Below, piece by piece: positions 1 through 9,026 of a DNA stretch of 64,000 nt. A program made the position numbers and the translations under genes. Positions within the stretch are counted from its first letter, which is position 1, and each line of letters begins with the position of its first letter. The notes under the pieces are model-generated. The model ran no database searches. It had not been told where the DNA came from and saw nothing but the letters and a program-made list of their open reading frames with translations. The stretch comes from Mucilaginibacter cryoferens (GTDB lineage: Bacteria > Bacteroidota > Bacteroidia > Sphingobacteriales > Sphingobacteriaceae): positions 62,001 through 126,000 of the forward strand of contig NZ_JACHCR010000012.1 in assembly GCF_014205845.1 (NCBI RefSeq). The letters are read 5' to 3'.

Positions 1-591
1 TGCGGTGACGATAATATTGCGGTAGACAGTTACAGCGCTTATATTAATATTAAAGGTTGCACTTTCGGAACCGGACATGGTTGTTCTATTGGTAGTTATA
101 CGACAGATGTTCACGATATTAACGTAGATAGCTGCATATTTAACTCCACCACAACAGGCGTTCGCATCAAATCTAATCGTGGCAGAAGTGGAATCGTACA
201 AAATATCACTTATTCCAACATTACAATGACTAATGTCGCCAACGCCATTAATATCACCTGCTATTATCCCAAAACACCGTTAAGCCCAACTGCTGATAGC
301 GCACAGGCTACTACTGCCCTGACGCCCGATTATAAGAATATTATCCTGAAGAACATCACGGCTATTGGTACTAACAAAGCCGGGGTAATGTGGGGACTAC
401 CCGAGCAACCCATTCAAAACATAGTTTTTGACAATGTTAAAATTACCGCTGCTACCGGATTGAAAGCGTATTTTGTATCAGGTGCCATATTTAAAAACAG
501 TTCCCAGATCACTGTATCAACTGGTGATGCCCTTAACACATACTACGCGTCTGTTTTGGGCATTAACCTGGTAACAGGACAGCCCCAATAA
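1..591 (+). CDS. Glycoside hydrolase family 28 (polygalacturonase-like), C-terminal part
   Basis: The reading frame is open from the first base of the window, so the 5' end is missing; about 196 residues remain. GH28 enzymes hydrolyse galacturonic-acid linkages in pectin, usually after export. Three catalytic signatures of the family are seen in order: GDD near residues 2-4 (two of the catalytic aspartates), GHG near residues 31-33, and RIK near residues 57-59. After them come the repeating short beta-strand and turn units (NITYSN, NIILKNI, NIVFDNV) of a right-handed parallel beta-helix. The stop is followed by a gene-poor stretch. The substrate cannot be told, since exo- and endo-acting enzymes and rhamnogalacturonan hydrolases share these motifs. 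Confidence 0.9.
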   Translation, partial: CGDDNIAVDSYSAYINIKGCTFGTGHGCSIGSYTTDVHDINVDSCIFNSTTTGVRIKSNRGRSGIVQNITYSNITMTNVANAINITCYYPKTPLSPTADSAQATTALTPDYKNIILKNITAIGTNKAGVMWGLPEQPIQNIVFDNVKITAATGLKAYFVSGAIFKNSSQITVSTGDALNTYYASVLGINLVTGQPQ

Positions 592-1577
592 TTAGTAAAG
601 CAATTTGTAGTCCTCCATTTAGGGAATTGAGACCTCGATTAAATCAAATGTTCAGGAAAGCTGAACGGATACGTAATGATTTATTCTCTCTTTTCAATAG
701 CCGCCGCAAAGCTTTTTGCCTTCAGCGTATTGGCACGGACGGAGGCCCGGAATTCCGGGTAGCGTTAATTGTGGGATTTGTACGCGATATTATAGAGGTA
801 AATAATGAAGTTACCTTACTTACTACACTGTTAGAAGATAGTGGTTTCAGATCTGTTGCAATGAGTTCACACCTTTATTGTCTGTGGTTCTGAGCACATC
901 GACGGAAATCTTAGAAGCCTTATCCCTCTTCTAAAATCCTTATTAGTACAACTTAGTCTAGCTGTTTTTAATAACTCGAGCTGGGTTTAACGCAACAAAC
1001 GTAGTCGCCAAAGCCGGTAAGGACCTTGTAAATCGAAAAGGGTGGAATTTAATTTGATTATACCAGATTAAGGGCAAATTATTACGACTGAAAAGTGAAG
1101 TAACCAACCGTTTTTTATATATTAAACCGAATACTGATCAACTTTTGGTTTTATTGATCCTTCACAGATATTCTTTTAGGTTTTCGCTTGCCTAATGGAT
1201 TTAACAGGCAATTAAAATACAGTTGATTATAGTCACAAGGTAAATTGGCGAAGGGGGGGCAACGTAATCGCTTTTTCCACTTTCTCCTGGTATTTTTCAC
1301 AATTGATGATGGTTACTTCTGCAAATTTGATATTTATATTCAAAAATTTGCTCAAATGAAAAAAATAGATTCAAAAACTTGCTTTTTAATTCATTTACAT
1401 TGATTAGATGTAAATTTTTGCTATGTTAAAATTGTAACCCCAATCTACAAGCTATTCATCCTTTTATTATTAAGCTCAAATTCTTGCCTTTTTTAACTAA
1501 TTAAATTAAAAAACTTGTCATTTACCTTATGAAAGCATATATTAGATTGAAAAATTTGTACAACCAACAATTTTGCA
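592..1577. other. Gene-poor AT-rich stretch upstream of the Fic gene
   Basis: No convincing gene is seen in this interval of nearly 1 kb. An 88-codon open frame at 627-893 has no recognisable domain, signal or family resemblance and is not called. The second half becomes very AT-rich and contains the repeated A-tract/TTG motif described separately. The stretch may mark the junction between the pectinase region and the accessory DNA that follows. Confidence 0.6.
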
Positions 1578-1579
1578 AT
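1322..1579. promoter_or_regulatory. Cluster of repeated A-tract/TTG motifs before the Fic gene (possible operator array)
   Basis: About eight related 9-12 bp words resembling CAAAAAYTTGCT occur in the 255 bp before the Fic start. They are at roughly 1322 (CAAATTTGA), 1341 (CAAAAATTTGCT), 1372 (CAAAAACTTGCT), 1411 (TAAATTTTTGCT), 1477 (CAAATTCTTGCC), 1507 (TAAAAAACTTGTC), 1550 (AAAAATTTGTAC) and 1569 (CAATTTTGC, just before the ATG). Two pairs are about 31 bp apart, near three helical turns. The Fic protein starts with a winged-helix-like domain, so autoregulation is an attractive inference. AT-rich sequence can produce such words by chance, which limits confidence. Confidence 0.4.
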
Positions 1580-3059
1580 GGACAAGAACGTACCCCTACA
1601 CCTGCAGGAAATTATCTTCGCATCCAGTGACACCACAATTAGTCGTAATATCGGGAAACTGGAAAAGCAGGGGAGATTAAGGAAAATCGCTCCCAAAATT
1701 TACAGCCCGGTTTCAGACGAATCGGCGGAAACCATCATCAGAAGAAATATTTTCCAGATACTCGGACACTTATACCCCGGAATTCTGTTAAGCCACCGCT
1801 CCGCACTCGAATATAAGCCTACTGCCAGCGGCGATATGTTCCTTACCTACACCTACGCCCGCAAAGTAAATCTTCCAGGAATTACCCTGAATATCCTGAT
1901 CGGTCCCGGGCCTGTTGAGGGAGATAACCAATTCGCGAGAGACCTTTTTGTTTCACAACAGGAAAGAGCCGTACTGGAAAATTTTCAGGAATCCAGAAAG
2001 CCGGGCCCACAGTCCAAAACACTTACCCTGCCGGAGATTGAAGAAAAGCTGGAGCAGATTATACGGGTTAAAGGAGAAGAAGGCTTAAATGCATTCCGGG
2101 ATAAAGCCAGGCAGATTGCCTTAAAAACAGGCATGGAAAAGGAGTTTGAAAAATTAAACAGGCTGATTAGCGCTTTGCTGACCACAAAACCTTCCAAAGC
2201 ATTAGTTTCACCAGTTGCTATAGCAAGGGCACATGGACAACCTTATGATAAGGCAAGGATTGATTTACTGGAAAAGTTATTTATAACTCTGCAGCAGCAG
2301 GAATTTGCAATTATGCCCGAACCTAACACAACCCCGCAGGCATTCCGTAATTTCGGGTTCTATGAAGCTTATTTTTCTAATTATATCGAGGGTACTAAAT
2401 TTGAAGTTGAGGAAGCAAAACAGATTATCGAGACGGGTAAGCCAATGAAAGCACGGGATGAAGACTCACATGATATCCTTGGTACCTACAGGATTGTTAG
2501 CAGTAGAACGGAGATGCAAAGTACACCAGAAACGCCGGAGGAAATGCTGGATATCCTGCAATACCGGCATAAGATCCTGCTGAGTGCCCGGGAATCTAAA
2601 AAACCCGGAGAGTTTAAAGATCAGAATAATCGTGCAGGCGACACATATTTTGTTGATTTTCAATTAGTAAGGGGAACATTGATCAGAGGCTTTGACTACT
2701 ATCGCGTTTTAAAAGATCCTTTTTCCAAAGCCGCTTATATGATGTTCCTGGTCAGTGAGGTACATCCTTTTAACGACGGCAATGGCAGGATCGCAAGAGT
2801 GATGATGAATGCCGAACTGGTTAAGGAGGCTCAATGTAAAATCATCATCCCCAATGTCTTTCGTATTGATTATCTTGGAGCGCTGCGGAAGTTCAGCAGG
2901 CAACAGGAGCCGGAGGTATATATCAGGATGCTGCAACGGGCTCAACTATTCAGTGCCACAATAAAAGGTGATAGTATGGATGATATGCAGCACATATTAA
3001 CACAGAGCAATGCCTTCAGCGAAAGTGAAGGTGATATCCTACAGATTGTCGGCGATTAG
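1578..3059 (+). CDS. Fic family protein with AbiEi-like N-terminal winged-helix domain
   Basis: The protein has 493 residues. Fic enzymes transfer AMP or another nucleotide-derived group from NTPs to target protein hydroxyls. Residues about 10-45 look like the winged-helix start of AbiEi/DUF6088-type antitoxins (SR..GKLEKQGRLRKIAPKIY), and the following 100 residues fit the rest of that fold. The Fic core lies around 225-470. The catalytic motif HPFNDGNGRIAR starts at His396 and is intact. An inhibitory helix motif of the S/T-x-x-x-E-G/N type is seen as SNYIEG at 267-272, placing it with class II, self-inhibited Fic proteins. The ATG at 1578 follows a repeat-rich leader. It stands alone, next to a tRNA-derived integration scar, so it may be horizontally acquired. 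No separate antitoxin gene is seen. Confidence 0.85.
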   Translation: MDKNVPLHLQEIIFASSDTTISRNIGKLEKQGRLRKIAPKIYSPVSDESAETIIRRNIFQILGHLYPGILLSHRSALEYKPTASGDMFLTYTYARKVNLPGITLNILIGPGPVEGDNQFARDLFVSQQERAVLENFQESRKPGPQSKTLTLPEIEEKLEQIIRVKGEEGLNAFRDKARQIALKTGMEKEFEKLNRLISALLTTKPSKALVSPVAIARAHGQPYDKARIDLLEKLFITLQQQEFAIMPEPNTTPQAFRNFGFYEAYFSNYIEGTKFEVEEAKQIIETGKPMKARDEDSHDILGTYRIVSSRTEMQSTPETPEEMLDILQYRHKILLSARESKKPGEFKDQNNRAGDTYFVDFQLVRGTLIRGFDYYRVLKDPFSKAAYMMFLVSEVHPFNDGNGRIARVMMNAELVKEAQCKIIIPNVFRIDYLGALRKFSRQQEPEVYIRMLQRAQLFSATIKGDSMDDMQHILTQSNAFSESEGDILQIVGD

Positions 3060-3240
3060 CTACCAGGTAATTTAATTCGGTCTACTGCCGGTTCACCGCT
3101 GGAAATTGTGCGTTAATAAAGTAATTTTGTAAATTAGTAAATAATTCTTGCTGTGTGTGATGTTTCAAATATGTTACAACGTAAAAATAGATTGACATAA
3201 CTAATTCATCCTTAGTTTGATATAGAGGTCGACCATTTCT

Positions 3241-3283
3241 CTGTTAATCAGAGGGTCCCTGGTTCGAGTCCAGGCTCAGGAGC
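3241..3283 (+). repeat. tRNA-Asn-like 3' half (integration scar, copy 1)
   Basis: This 43-bp piece runs from the anticodon loop (CTGTTAA) through the T arm (GGTTCGAGTCC) to the acceptor end (CTCAGGAGC). No matching 5' half with a GCTCCTGAG-like start lies upstream, so it is not a working tRNA. Degenerate copies are at 17273-17300 and 19401-19443. The 17-bp word GTCCAGGCTCAGGAGCT is identical in copies 1 and 2. Such 3' halves are typical of attachment sites left by elements that integrate into tRNA genes. Confidence 0.75.
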
Positions 3284-3970
3284 TACAATGGGCAAGCACG
3301 AGAAATCGGTCGCTTGCCCTTCTTTTTTTCCTTCTATTTTTCTGTTAATCAAGTAGATACAAGAGTATAATTCACTCGTAAAAGCGGTTCGATGTTGCAA
3401 TTCTTCGAAAGTGAATTTTTGAGGGTACATTGAACCGATTAATTCCCTCTTTGAGTATATACTTGATTTACAGTAAATTGATTCGAGCTGAGTGAGCCTG
3501 GGAATTGCTTTTTCAAGCAATGGCTCAATACGCCTTTTATTACCAGCCACCTCAGCTAATTTAGCCTCAAATACATCGATTTTTTGTTCACTCTCTGCTT
3601 TAATGATCTTATAGTCGCCGCCATCAATACCGCCGTTTAAAAGAAGCTCCCTGGCTTTGCTCAGCCTTTCGGTAAGTTTATTAATTTCCTTTAACAGTTC
3701 GGAGTGGTTATCCTTGTGAGCATTATGCTGATTATTATAGCTGGCTGCAATAACCTCACTGAATAATTCTGCATACTCCTCCCTGATTGTGTATTGCTGA
3801 AGTTGGGTAGTGAAAAGTTTGTTAACATCATCGGCTTTATAACAGCATCCGCAGGCAGAAGAACAATGGCAGTAATAATAGTAGCCATTTCTCCCTTTCG
3901 ACGCACTTCCGCATAATATACGGGTGCATTTTGAACACTTTATAAAGCCTCTAAGCGCAATGTCATTAAG
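3248..3970 (-). pseudogene. Large serine recombinase, 5'-truncated remnant
   Basis: An open frame on the minus strand from 3970 down to 3248 encodes the C-terminal part of a large serine site-specific recombinase. Visible are the zinc beta-ribbon (RGFIKCSKC ... LCGSASKGRNGYYYYCHC), the coiled-coil region with LSKARELLLNGGID and DYKIIKAE, and the C-terminal tail. The catalytic resolvase domain is absent: an in-frame TAA immediately precedes the fragment, and no resolvase motif is seen in the following 170 bp. The frame runs through the tRNA-like scar, so its last residues are read from the att site. It is probably the remains of the enzyme that brought in the neighbouring island. Any start codon within it would be a late GTG or ATG, so it is not expected to work. 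Confidence 0.8.
3290..3329 (+). terminator. Hairpin terminator behind tRNA-like copy 1
   Basis: GGGCAAGC (3290-3297) pairs perfectly with GCTTGCCC (3312-3319), followed by TTCTTTTTTT. It starts six bases after the tRNA-like 3' end, as expected for the native tRNA terminator carried along with the att site. Confidence 0.8.
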
Positions 3971-4146
3971 TTAAGAGAGTGCAAGGCTGCTCCAGAGGAG
4001 CAAAAGCTTTGTAGTAACAATAAATTTAATGATTTAGCTTCAAATTGACCACTTTGGCGCAGAACAAAGGGCGGAAAGAATGGAGAAAAATCTTGAATAG
4101 GCTATATATCTTCCAATAGAAAATATATACTAAATTTGAGTAAACG

Positions 4147-7044
4147 TTAATTTTTACTTTTACTTAAGCCAAATCTTCTGGGGTAATATGCCAATGTAAC
4201 CATAAAATATTGCTGTAAAACGTTTACCGTTCCAGTGCTTATGCTGTTATTATTGACATAGTTAATCACATTTTTGTTCTGATGCAATAAATCTAAGCCG
4301 GAAATCTTCACCTCGCCATTAGCACCTTTTAAAAACCGGTATCCCAAATCGATATTCCATATGGTATAGTAAATGGCGTTAACATTTGATGATGTGCTGT
4401 TATTGAAGTCTATCCGTGTGCTTAAAAATACACTTTTGGGCAATGCTAATGAAATGTTTGCATAGGTTTTCCAATTGGCATATTTATACTGGCTTACATC
4501 CGCCCTGGAAGTTCTGTTGCCAGAAAAACTTCCACCAAGCTCCGAGATTAACAGCCCTTTGTAGGTATACACCACGTCAGCAGTTACCAGCCACGAATTG
4601 GTTTTCGTTTCATAATACTTTCCATTCAGGCTCGATGGATATTGGGCGTAATTAAACCTGGATTCTCCTGAAATTTGAAATTGATGATCGTCATGCTTAA
4701 ACGCTTTCTGTAGGTAGCCCCCTAATGAAGCATAATGATTACCAGAGACGTTGATGGGATAATAGATATTCCGACCCAGGGCATCATAGTAACTGCTGTC
4801 GGTAATAAAATTGTCTATTTGTCCAACTGCAATTTTCAAGTTCCCTTGTAATGGATTTTCCGCTTCGGCATTATTGTAATCATAGGTAAATGACAAGTCG
4901 TGCCTGTAAGCTGGTTTCAGATTGATGTTGCCATAATTAAGGAAATATACGTTTGCATCATCAACTAAAGGCGCCAGTTGCTGAAATGTTGGATAAGTTA
5001 CAGTAGTGTTATACGTCAAAAGATAAGTCTTCTTGAACTCCCCGAGCTGATTATTTATGAATACCAACGTGGAAGATGGAATGAAATAGAAATAAGATTT
5101 TCCCAGATTTTGAAAGGTTTTTTGAGAGCTGTATTTTTGCATGTATATTTGGCTTTCTGCAAATACCTTGAATTTCCATACTTTGCTAAATCGATCGGTC
5201 AATGTATTGTTAATTTCTTTGTAGAAATTTAATCCTGGTTTATAATTAACTACCGGGTTGTTAATACGGTTACTAAGATTCGTGTTAGGCGTATATTGAT
5301 TGCCTCGGTTAAATAAGTCGCTAACTACATCATTTTGTTTGTTATCATATAACGTTAGGGCATTTTTAATATCTGTTTGCAGGTATGGAGTCCCCGATTG
5401 CAACAAGCCCCAAATATTGTTGAAACTACTGATAATAGTATGGCTGGAAGCACTTGACTGCGTCAAATAGTGCCGATTAAAGTGTTTATCTTGAGCACTA
5501 TCGATTGCACTGAAGTTTGTAACCCGCCTGCTTTCCCCGTCTGTATGATTGAGGTTGAAAGAATAGCTCAGTTCCATGTCTAAGGATTTATTTTCATGGA
5601 TGCCAAAGTCAGTGTACCGATGAGTTGTAAATTTAATATCACCCCCATAAATCGAATTTGTGTTGTTGTTGGCTTGCTCATCGTAACTTTGACTTTGATC
5701 TGCTGCTGAATTGCCTGCTGAGGTATTCGTGCGAATGTTGAGGAAGTTGGATGTGTTATATTGAAAATAATACGAAACATCAAGCTGATTGTGATCAAAT
5801 ACATTACTATATGCTGCATTTCCCGACTGTCCGCTGTAATTGGTTTTAGCAATGCTTATTGCTGTTTGGCTCAAGTGACCATTACTTCCGAGGGAAACAT
5901 CTGTATGGGTATTCTGATCTACTTCACTATTACTTTGACTCAAAAAATAATCAGCTTTCAATTGATTCATGCCAGGTTGGCTATCCCGGCTATAGCCAAA
6001 ATCATGACGTGCACTAAATCCTACGGCTTTAAACACAATTTCTCCGGGTTTTGTAAAGTCGGAATTATAGTCATTGCTGATTCCTCCCTCCTTAAAAGAA
6101 TTAACGCTGATGAGAGTATTGACATTTTCTGCGGTTTTGTTGACATTGTTTAGCACACCAACAACACTTACCTGGTTTTTGGGAGAATAATAATTAATCA
6201 TGCCATTACCGTCATAACGGTTAAGTGTGCCAATACTGCCGCCTATTTTTCCAAAATAACCATCCTTCTTATCCTTTTTAAGCACAATATTCATGTTGGT
6301 TTTTTGTTCTATCGGGTTCGGATTTTCCTTATCCTGATATACCTGTATTTTCTTAACCGCATTTTTCGATAGGTTTTGGAGCGCGATTTTACCATCGCCA
6401 AAAAAAACTTTTCCTTCCACCAGCAGTTTATTAATTTTCTTTCCGTTAACAGTTATTACACCGTCGTTCCAGATCGTGACACCTGGTAGTTTCCGTAACA
6501 TGTCACCAACAACCGCATTCGTATCCAGGTTAAAGGCGTCTGCGTTAAATTCCAGAGTGTCTCCACGCATCTGTATCGGAGGGGGGGGGGCCGAAACAGT
6601 TACCTCTTTGAGGGAAACCGTCAAGCGGTCCATATTTAGTGTTTTTAGGTCAATCTCCTTTGTTTTTAACGGTATCATAAATTCTCTTTTTGCAGGTGCA
6701 TAGCCGACGTTTGTCGCGATGATACGTAACAGAATACCTACGGGTAATCGTATAAATTGAAACCGACCGGAATTATCAGGTAGTTGATAACTCATCAGCT
6801 CCCCATTTTCCGCTTTATAAATCGAAATCGTAGCTGCCTGCATAACATAGTTATGTAGGCTGTCGCGGAGTAAACCCCTGGCTACACCAACGTTCGTGCT
6901 GTCTTTCTTTTGTGCCGATACGTTGCCGGCGCTCAAGCAGATGACCAATATAACGACAAAGCGTTTTAAACACCGGGCCGCTTTAGTTTCATATACAATT
7001 GTTATATAGGCAAGAAGTGAAAAAACAATATGTTTCAGCTTCAT
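4147..7044 (-). CDS. Outer-membrane beta-barrel protein with carboxypeptidase-like N-terminal domain (TonB-dependent receptor type)
   Basis: The protein has 965 residues. The N-terminus contains a hydrophobic export signal ending near NVSAQKK (about residue 45). A carboxypeptidase-regulatory-like Ig fold follows (about 50-150), then a plug-like region with the RKLPGVTIWNDGVITVNG signature at about 185-202, then a long barrel rich in alternating aromatic and polar residues. The architecture matches the outer-membrane beta-barrel group common in Bacteroidota, close to TonB receptors but without an obvious TonB box. It is last in a minus-strand run after two beta-propeller proteins, a redoxin and a small secreted peptide; the gap to the preceding gene is short. 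Its likely job is passage or binding of the peptide, or of a related ligand, at the outer membrane (inference). The frame contains a run of ten C bases near codon 152. Confidence 0.85.
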   Translation of the reverse strand: MKLKHIVFSLLAYITIVYETKAARCLKRFVVILVICLSAGNVSAQKKDSTNVGVARGLLRDSLHNYVMQAATISIYKAENGELMSYQLPDNSGRFQFIRLPVGILLRIIATNVGYAPAKREFMIPLKTKEIDLKTLNMDRLTVSLKEVTVSAPPPPIQMRGDTLEFNADAFNLDTNAVVGDMLRKLPGVTIWNDGVITVNGKKINKLLVEGKVFFGDGKIALQNLSKNAVKKIQVYQDKENPNPIEQKTNMNIVLKKDKKDGYFGKIGGSIGTLNRYDGNGMINYYSPKNQVSVVGVLNNVNKTAENVNTLISVNSFKEGGISNDYNSDFTKPGEIVFKAVGFSARHDFGYSRDSQPGMNQLKADYFLSQSNSEVDQNTHTDVSLGSNGHLSQTAISIAKTNYSGQSGNAAYSNVFDHNQLDVSYYFQYNTSNFLNIRTNTSAGNSAADQSQSYDEQANNNTNSIYGGDIKFTTHRYTDFGIHENKSLDMELSYSFNLNHTDGESRRVTNFSAIDSAQDKHFNRHYLTQSSASSHTIISSFNNIWGLLQSGTPYLQTDIKNALTLYDNKQNDVVSDLFNRGNQYTPNTNLSNRINNPVVNYKPGLNFYKEINNTLTDRFSKVWKFKVFAESQIYMQKYSSQKTFQNLGKSYFYFIPSSTLVFINNQLGEFKKTYLLTYNTTVTYPTFQQLAPLVDDANVYFLNYGNINLKPAYRHDLSFTYDYNNAEAENPLQGNLKIAVGQIDNFITDSSYYDALGRNIYYPINVSGNHYASLGGYLQKAFKHDDHQFQISGESRFNYAQYPSSLNGKYYETKTNSWLVTADVVYTYKGLLISELGGSFSGNRTSRADVSQYKYANWKTYANISLALPKSVFLSTRIDFNNSTSSNVNAIYYTIWNIDLGYRFLKGANGEVKISGLDLLHQNKNVINYVNNNSISTGTVNVLQQYFMVTLAYYPRRFGLSKSKN
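6581..6590 (-). repeat. C10 homopolymer inside the receptor-like gene
   Basis: Ten consecutive G on the plus strand (C on the coding strand) encode the APPPP stretch between the Ig-like domain and the plug of the outer-membrane protein. The run is in frame in this sequence. A one-base slip would truncate about 80% of the protein, so it could be a contingency tract or a sequencing hazard. Confidence 0.9.
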
Positions 7045-7051
7045 AAAGTTC

Positions 7052-8293
7052 TTATAGGTTATCCTTGAGTTTTAGCTGGAGAATGACCGGATTATTTTTT
7101 TTACTGCCCTTGGCAAAATAAGTTGCCAGTGCTTCTGGCCATTTTATTTTTTTGCCTTTGTTCTCTTCATTGGCCTTAAACAGGCACAGGGACGACAGGC
7201 TGGTGTATAAGAAAGTACCATCACAGTGAGCAAGCCCTACATTTGAACTCATCTTATCGTATATCGGTAAAAAACAGGATGTTTCGTCAGGTAAAATATG
7301 TTTATATGCGATCAGGTCACTTGATTTAAAATTATAAATAAGGTTGTCCTCCTGGTTAACCGCCATACTTCTTGCTTCAAACAACAGGTTATTTCCAACC
7401 TGGTAGCAATTATTCAGCGAAAAAATCAACTCCTGATTTTTTTGTAGAAAAGATACTCTTTTCAAGTTGTTGGCGGGGTTGGAAACAAAATCCGGCGGTA
7501 TTGAAGTAAGCAGGGGAAATATAAATTTATAGACTAATTTAATAGAGTGTGGGGTAACCGTGTAGAGCGTAAAAGTATAAGGCTTGGCAAAGAAGAAACT
7601 GGTGTCATTACCGAAAGTTGTTAGTGGCCCTATCCCAATATGGGTCACGTCGATTTTGGTCTCGGCTTTTGTGTAAGGCATTCCAATCTCATAAACATTA
7701 CCTTCAGTTTTACTAAACCTTAACAGTGATCTGGTGTAAGGCTGATAGTATTTGGACAAAGTGTCCATATCCGAATATGGATAATAACTAATAAGTTGAT
7801 CGGGGGAAATAAAATAAGAACTCGGGAAAATAATCGGTAAATTATTCTGATCCATATTTTTTTGTGTTTTAATAACCTTACCGTCAAAGTCGCAATACGT
7901 CATACTTTGATAATTATCACGGGTATAGACAATCTGATTTGTCCACCTGTTGACTAAAAATTTATATATTGTCGAATTCGATCCTTTTATTTTGGCATGG
8001 AATTTTCCGTTCAATGTAAAAACAAGAATGGAATTCGTATTATAGTCAAGAATTATATAATAGTCATTGACTATTTCCAATTGACTGATATTCCCAAACA
8101 AACTTTCAGGTGTAGTCTCCAAAGGAATGTAATTCACTTGGTCAAAAACATCAGAGACGTTCCCCCCAATTGCGTTCGCAGGATCGATGCGAACAGTCTT
8201 AAAGTGATCGGTATCTGTTTTAATTACTTGTTGTGCACAGACAGAAATAACTGACAATATCCAAAGGCAACTTATGGTGGCCGTTTTTCTCAT
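7052..8293 (-). CDS. Secreted 6-bladed beta-propeller protein
   Basis: About 413 residues from the ATG at 8293; a longer frame starts at 8311, but the signal peptide MRKTATISCLWILSVISVCAQ begins at the inner methionine. After a probable cleavage behind CAQ, the mature protein shows the Bacteroidota 6-bladed propeller pattern. It opens with a VNYIPLETTPESLFGNI-type segment and follows with repeats like YYIILDYNTNSILVFTLNGKFHAKI. No enzyme motif is seen. It lies 7 bp from the outer-membrane barrel gene and shares the strand with another propeller and a redoxin, so they are probably co-transcribed. Proteins of this class often sit near small secreted NVEALA-type peptides; the ligand is not known from sequence. 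Confidence 0.75.
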   Translation of the reverse strand: MRKTATISCLWILSVISVCAQQVIKTDTDHFKTVRIDPANAIGGNVSDVFDQVNYIPLETTPESLFGNISQLEIVNDYYIILDYNTNSILVFTLNGKFHAKIKGSNSTIYKFLVNRWTNQIVYTRDNYQSMTYCDFDGKVIKTQKNMDQNNLPIIFPSSYFISPDQLISYYPYSDMDTLSKYYQPYTRSLLRFSKTEGNVYEIGMPYTKAETKIDVTHIGIGPLTTFGNDTSFFFAKPYTFTLYTVTPHSIKLVYKFIFPLLTSIPPDFVSNPANNLKRVSFLQKNQELIFSLNNCYQVGNNLLFEARSMAVNQEDNLIYNFKSSDLIAYKHILPDETSCFLPIYDKMSSNVGLAHCDGTFLYTSLSSLCLFKANEENKGKKIKWPEALATYFAKGSKKNNPVILQLKLKDNL

Positions 8294-8332
8294 AGTAATA
8301 TTCAAATGCATGTTATGGGTGTAAATTTATCT

Positions 8333-8977
8333 TCAAAAGGAGGGAATATTAGCCGACAGTTTCTGCGAAGCCACCTTAAAATATCGTTTATAAATCGCAG
8401 AATAATAACTTTCAGAAAGTTCACGTTCAGAAATTTCCGGTATGAAAAAATTCTGTGCCGTTAAATCCGCATCGAGCAGGAACAGGAAAGGCTTTTCACT
8501 GTTTTTTTCGAAAGGCATGCCTAAATTCGGGCAAATGTACATCTTGAACGGTATATTATTGGTCTGTTTAAAAACGTTTAGCTTTCTGGCATTGCTATGA
8601 GTAGTTATCACAATAATATTGCCGTCTCCAATAATTTTGGCGAACTTTTTAATTATATTTAACTCATTTTCGATACAAACGCTACAGCCAGTTTCGCTAC
8701 TTCTGACAATCAATTTAAACCCTGATGGAACGAGTGCTTTAAGTTTAATGTTCTTGTTGTTAATATCCGTTAGCAGCAGATTATTGCTTAACTTAGTATT
8801 ATTGTTCAATTGGGAGTTCACAACGGTATTGCTGTGGTAATATTTATTCAGGACTAACCGCAGACTGTCCGAATTATCGTATTTTGGAGTACTATTTGCA
8901 TTGGAAACTTTATAAAGCAATAACAAATTAATTATTACCAATATGGCTATCGCCAGACAGATCAGTTTTTTATTCAT
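8333..8977 (-). CDS. Membrane-anchored redoxin-like protein with CSVC motif
   Basis: About 214 residues from the inner ATG at 8977; an upstream ATG at 9004 would add nine unlikely residues. The N-terminal segment MNKKLICLAIAILVIINLLL is a signal anchor. The rest resembles a thioredoxin/AhpC-TSA fold: a GFKLIVRSSETGCSVC strand-loop with a C-x-x-C pair in the usual place, a helix (ENELNIIKKF), a strand (NIIVITTHS), and a later FLFLLDADL strand where TlpA proteins have the conserved strand after the cis-proline. It therefore probably faces the periplasm and acts on thiols. Its neighbour at 10362 is a secreted peptide with six cysteines, a plausible client. Divergence from classical TlpA is considerable, so the catalytic role is inference. 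Confidence 0.65.
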   Translation of the reverse strand: MNKKLICLAIAILVIINLLLLYKVSNANSTPKYDNSDSLRLVLNKYYHSNTVVNSQLNNNTKLSNNLLLTDINNKNIKLKALVPSGFKLIVRSSETGCSVCIENELNIIKKFAKIIGDGNIIVITTHSNARKLNVFKQTNNIPFKMYICPNLGMPFEKNSEKPFLFLLDADLTAQNFFIPEISERELSESYYSAIYKRYFKVASQKLSANIPSF

Positions 8978-9026
8978 TGGATGTAAAGTTGATTGCGTCT
9001 TCAAATAATTTAGATTTTATTTGCAA

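Noticed and set aside
627..893. 88-codon open frame after the GH28 gene
   Set aside because: No domain, signal peptide or plausible start context, and composition is unlike neighbouring genes; it may be a chance frame in a gene-poor stretch.
3241..3283. Functional tRNA-Asn
   Set aside because: Only the 3' half is present; the 5' acceptor and D arm are not found upstream and the anticodon stem does not pair.
3691..3906. 71-codon minus-strand frame
   Set aside because: It is an out-of-frame shadow of the recombinase remnant, whose own frame shows a zinc ribbon and coiled coil.
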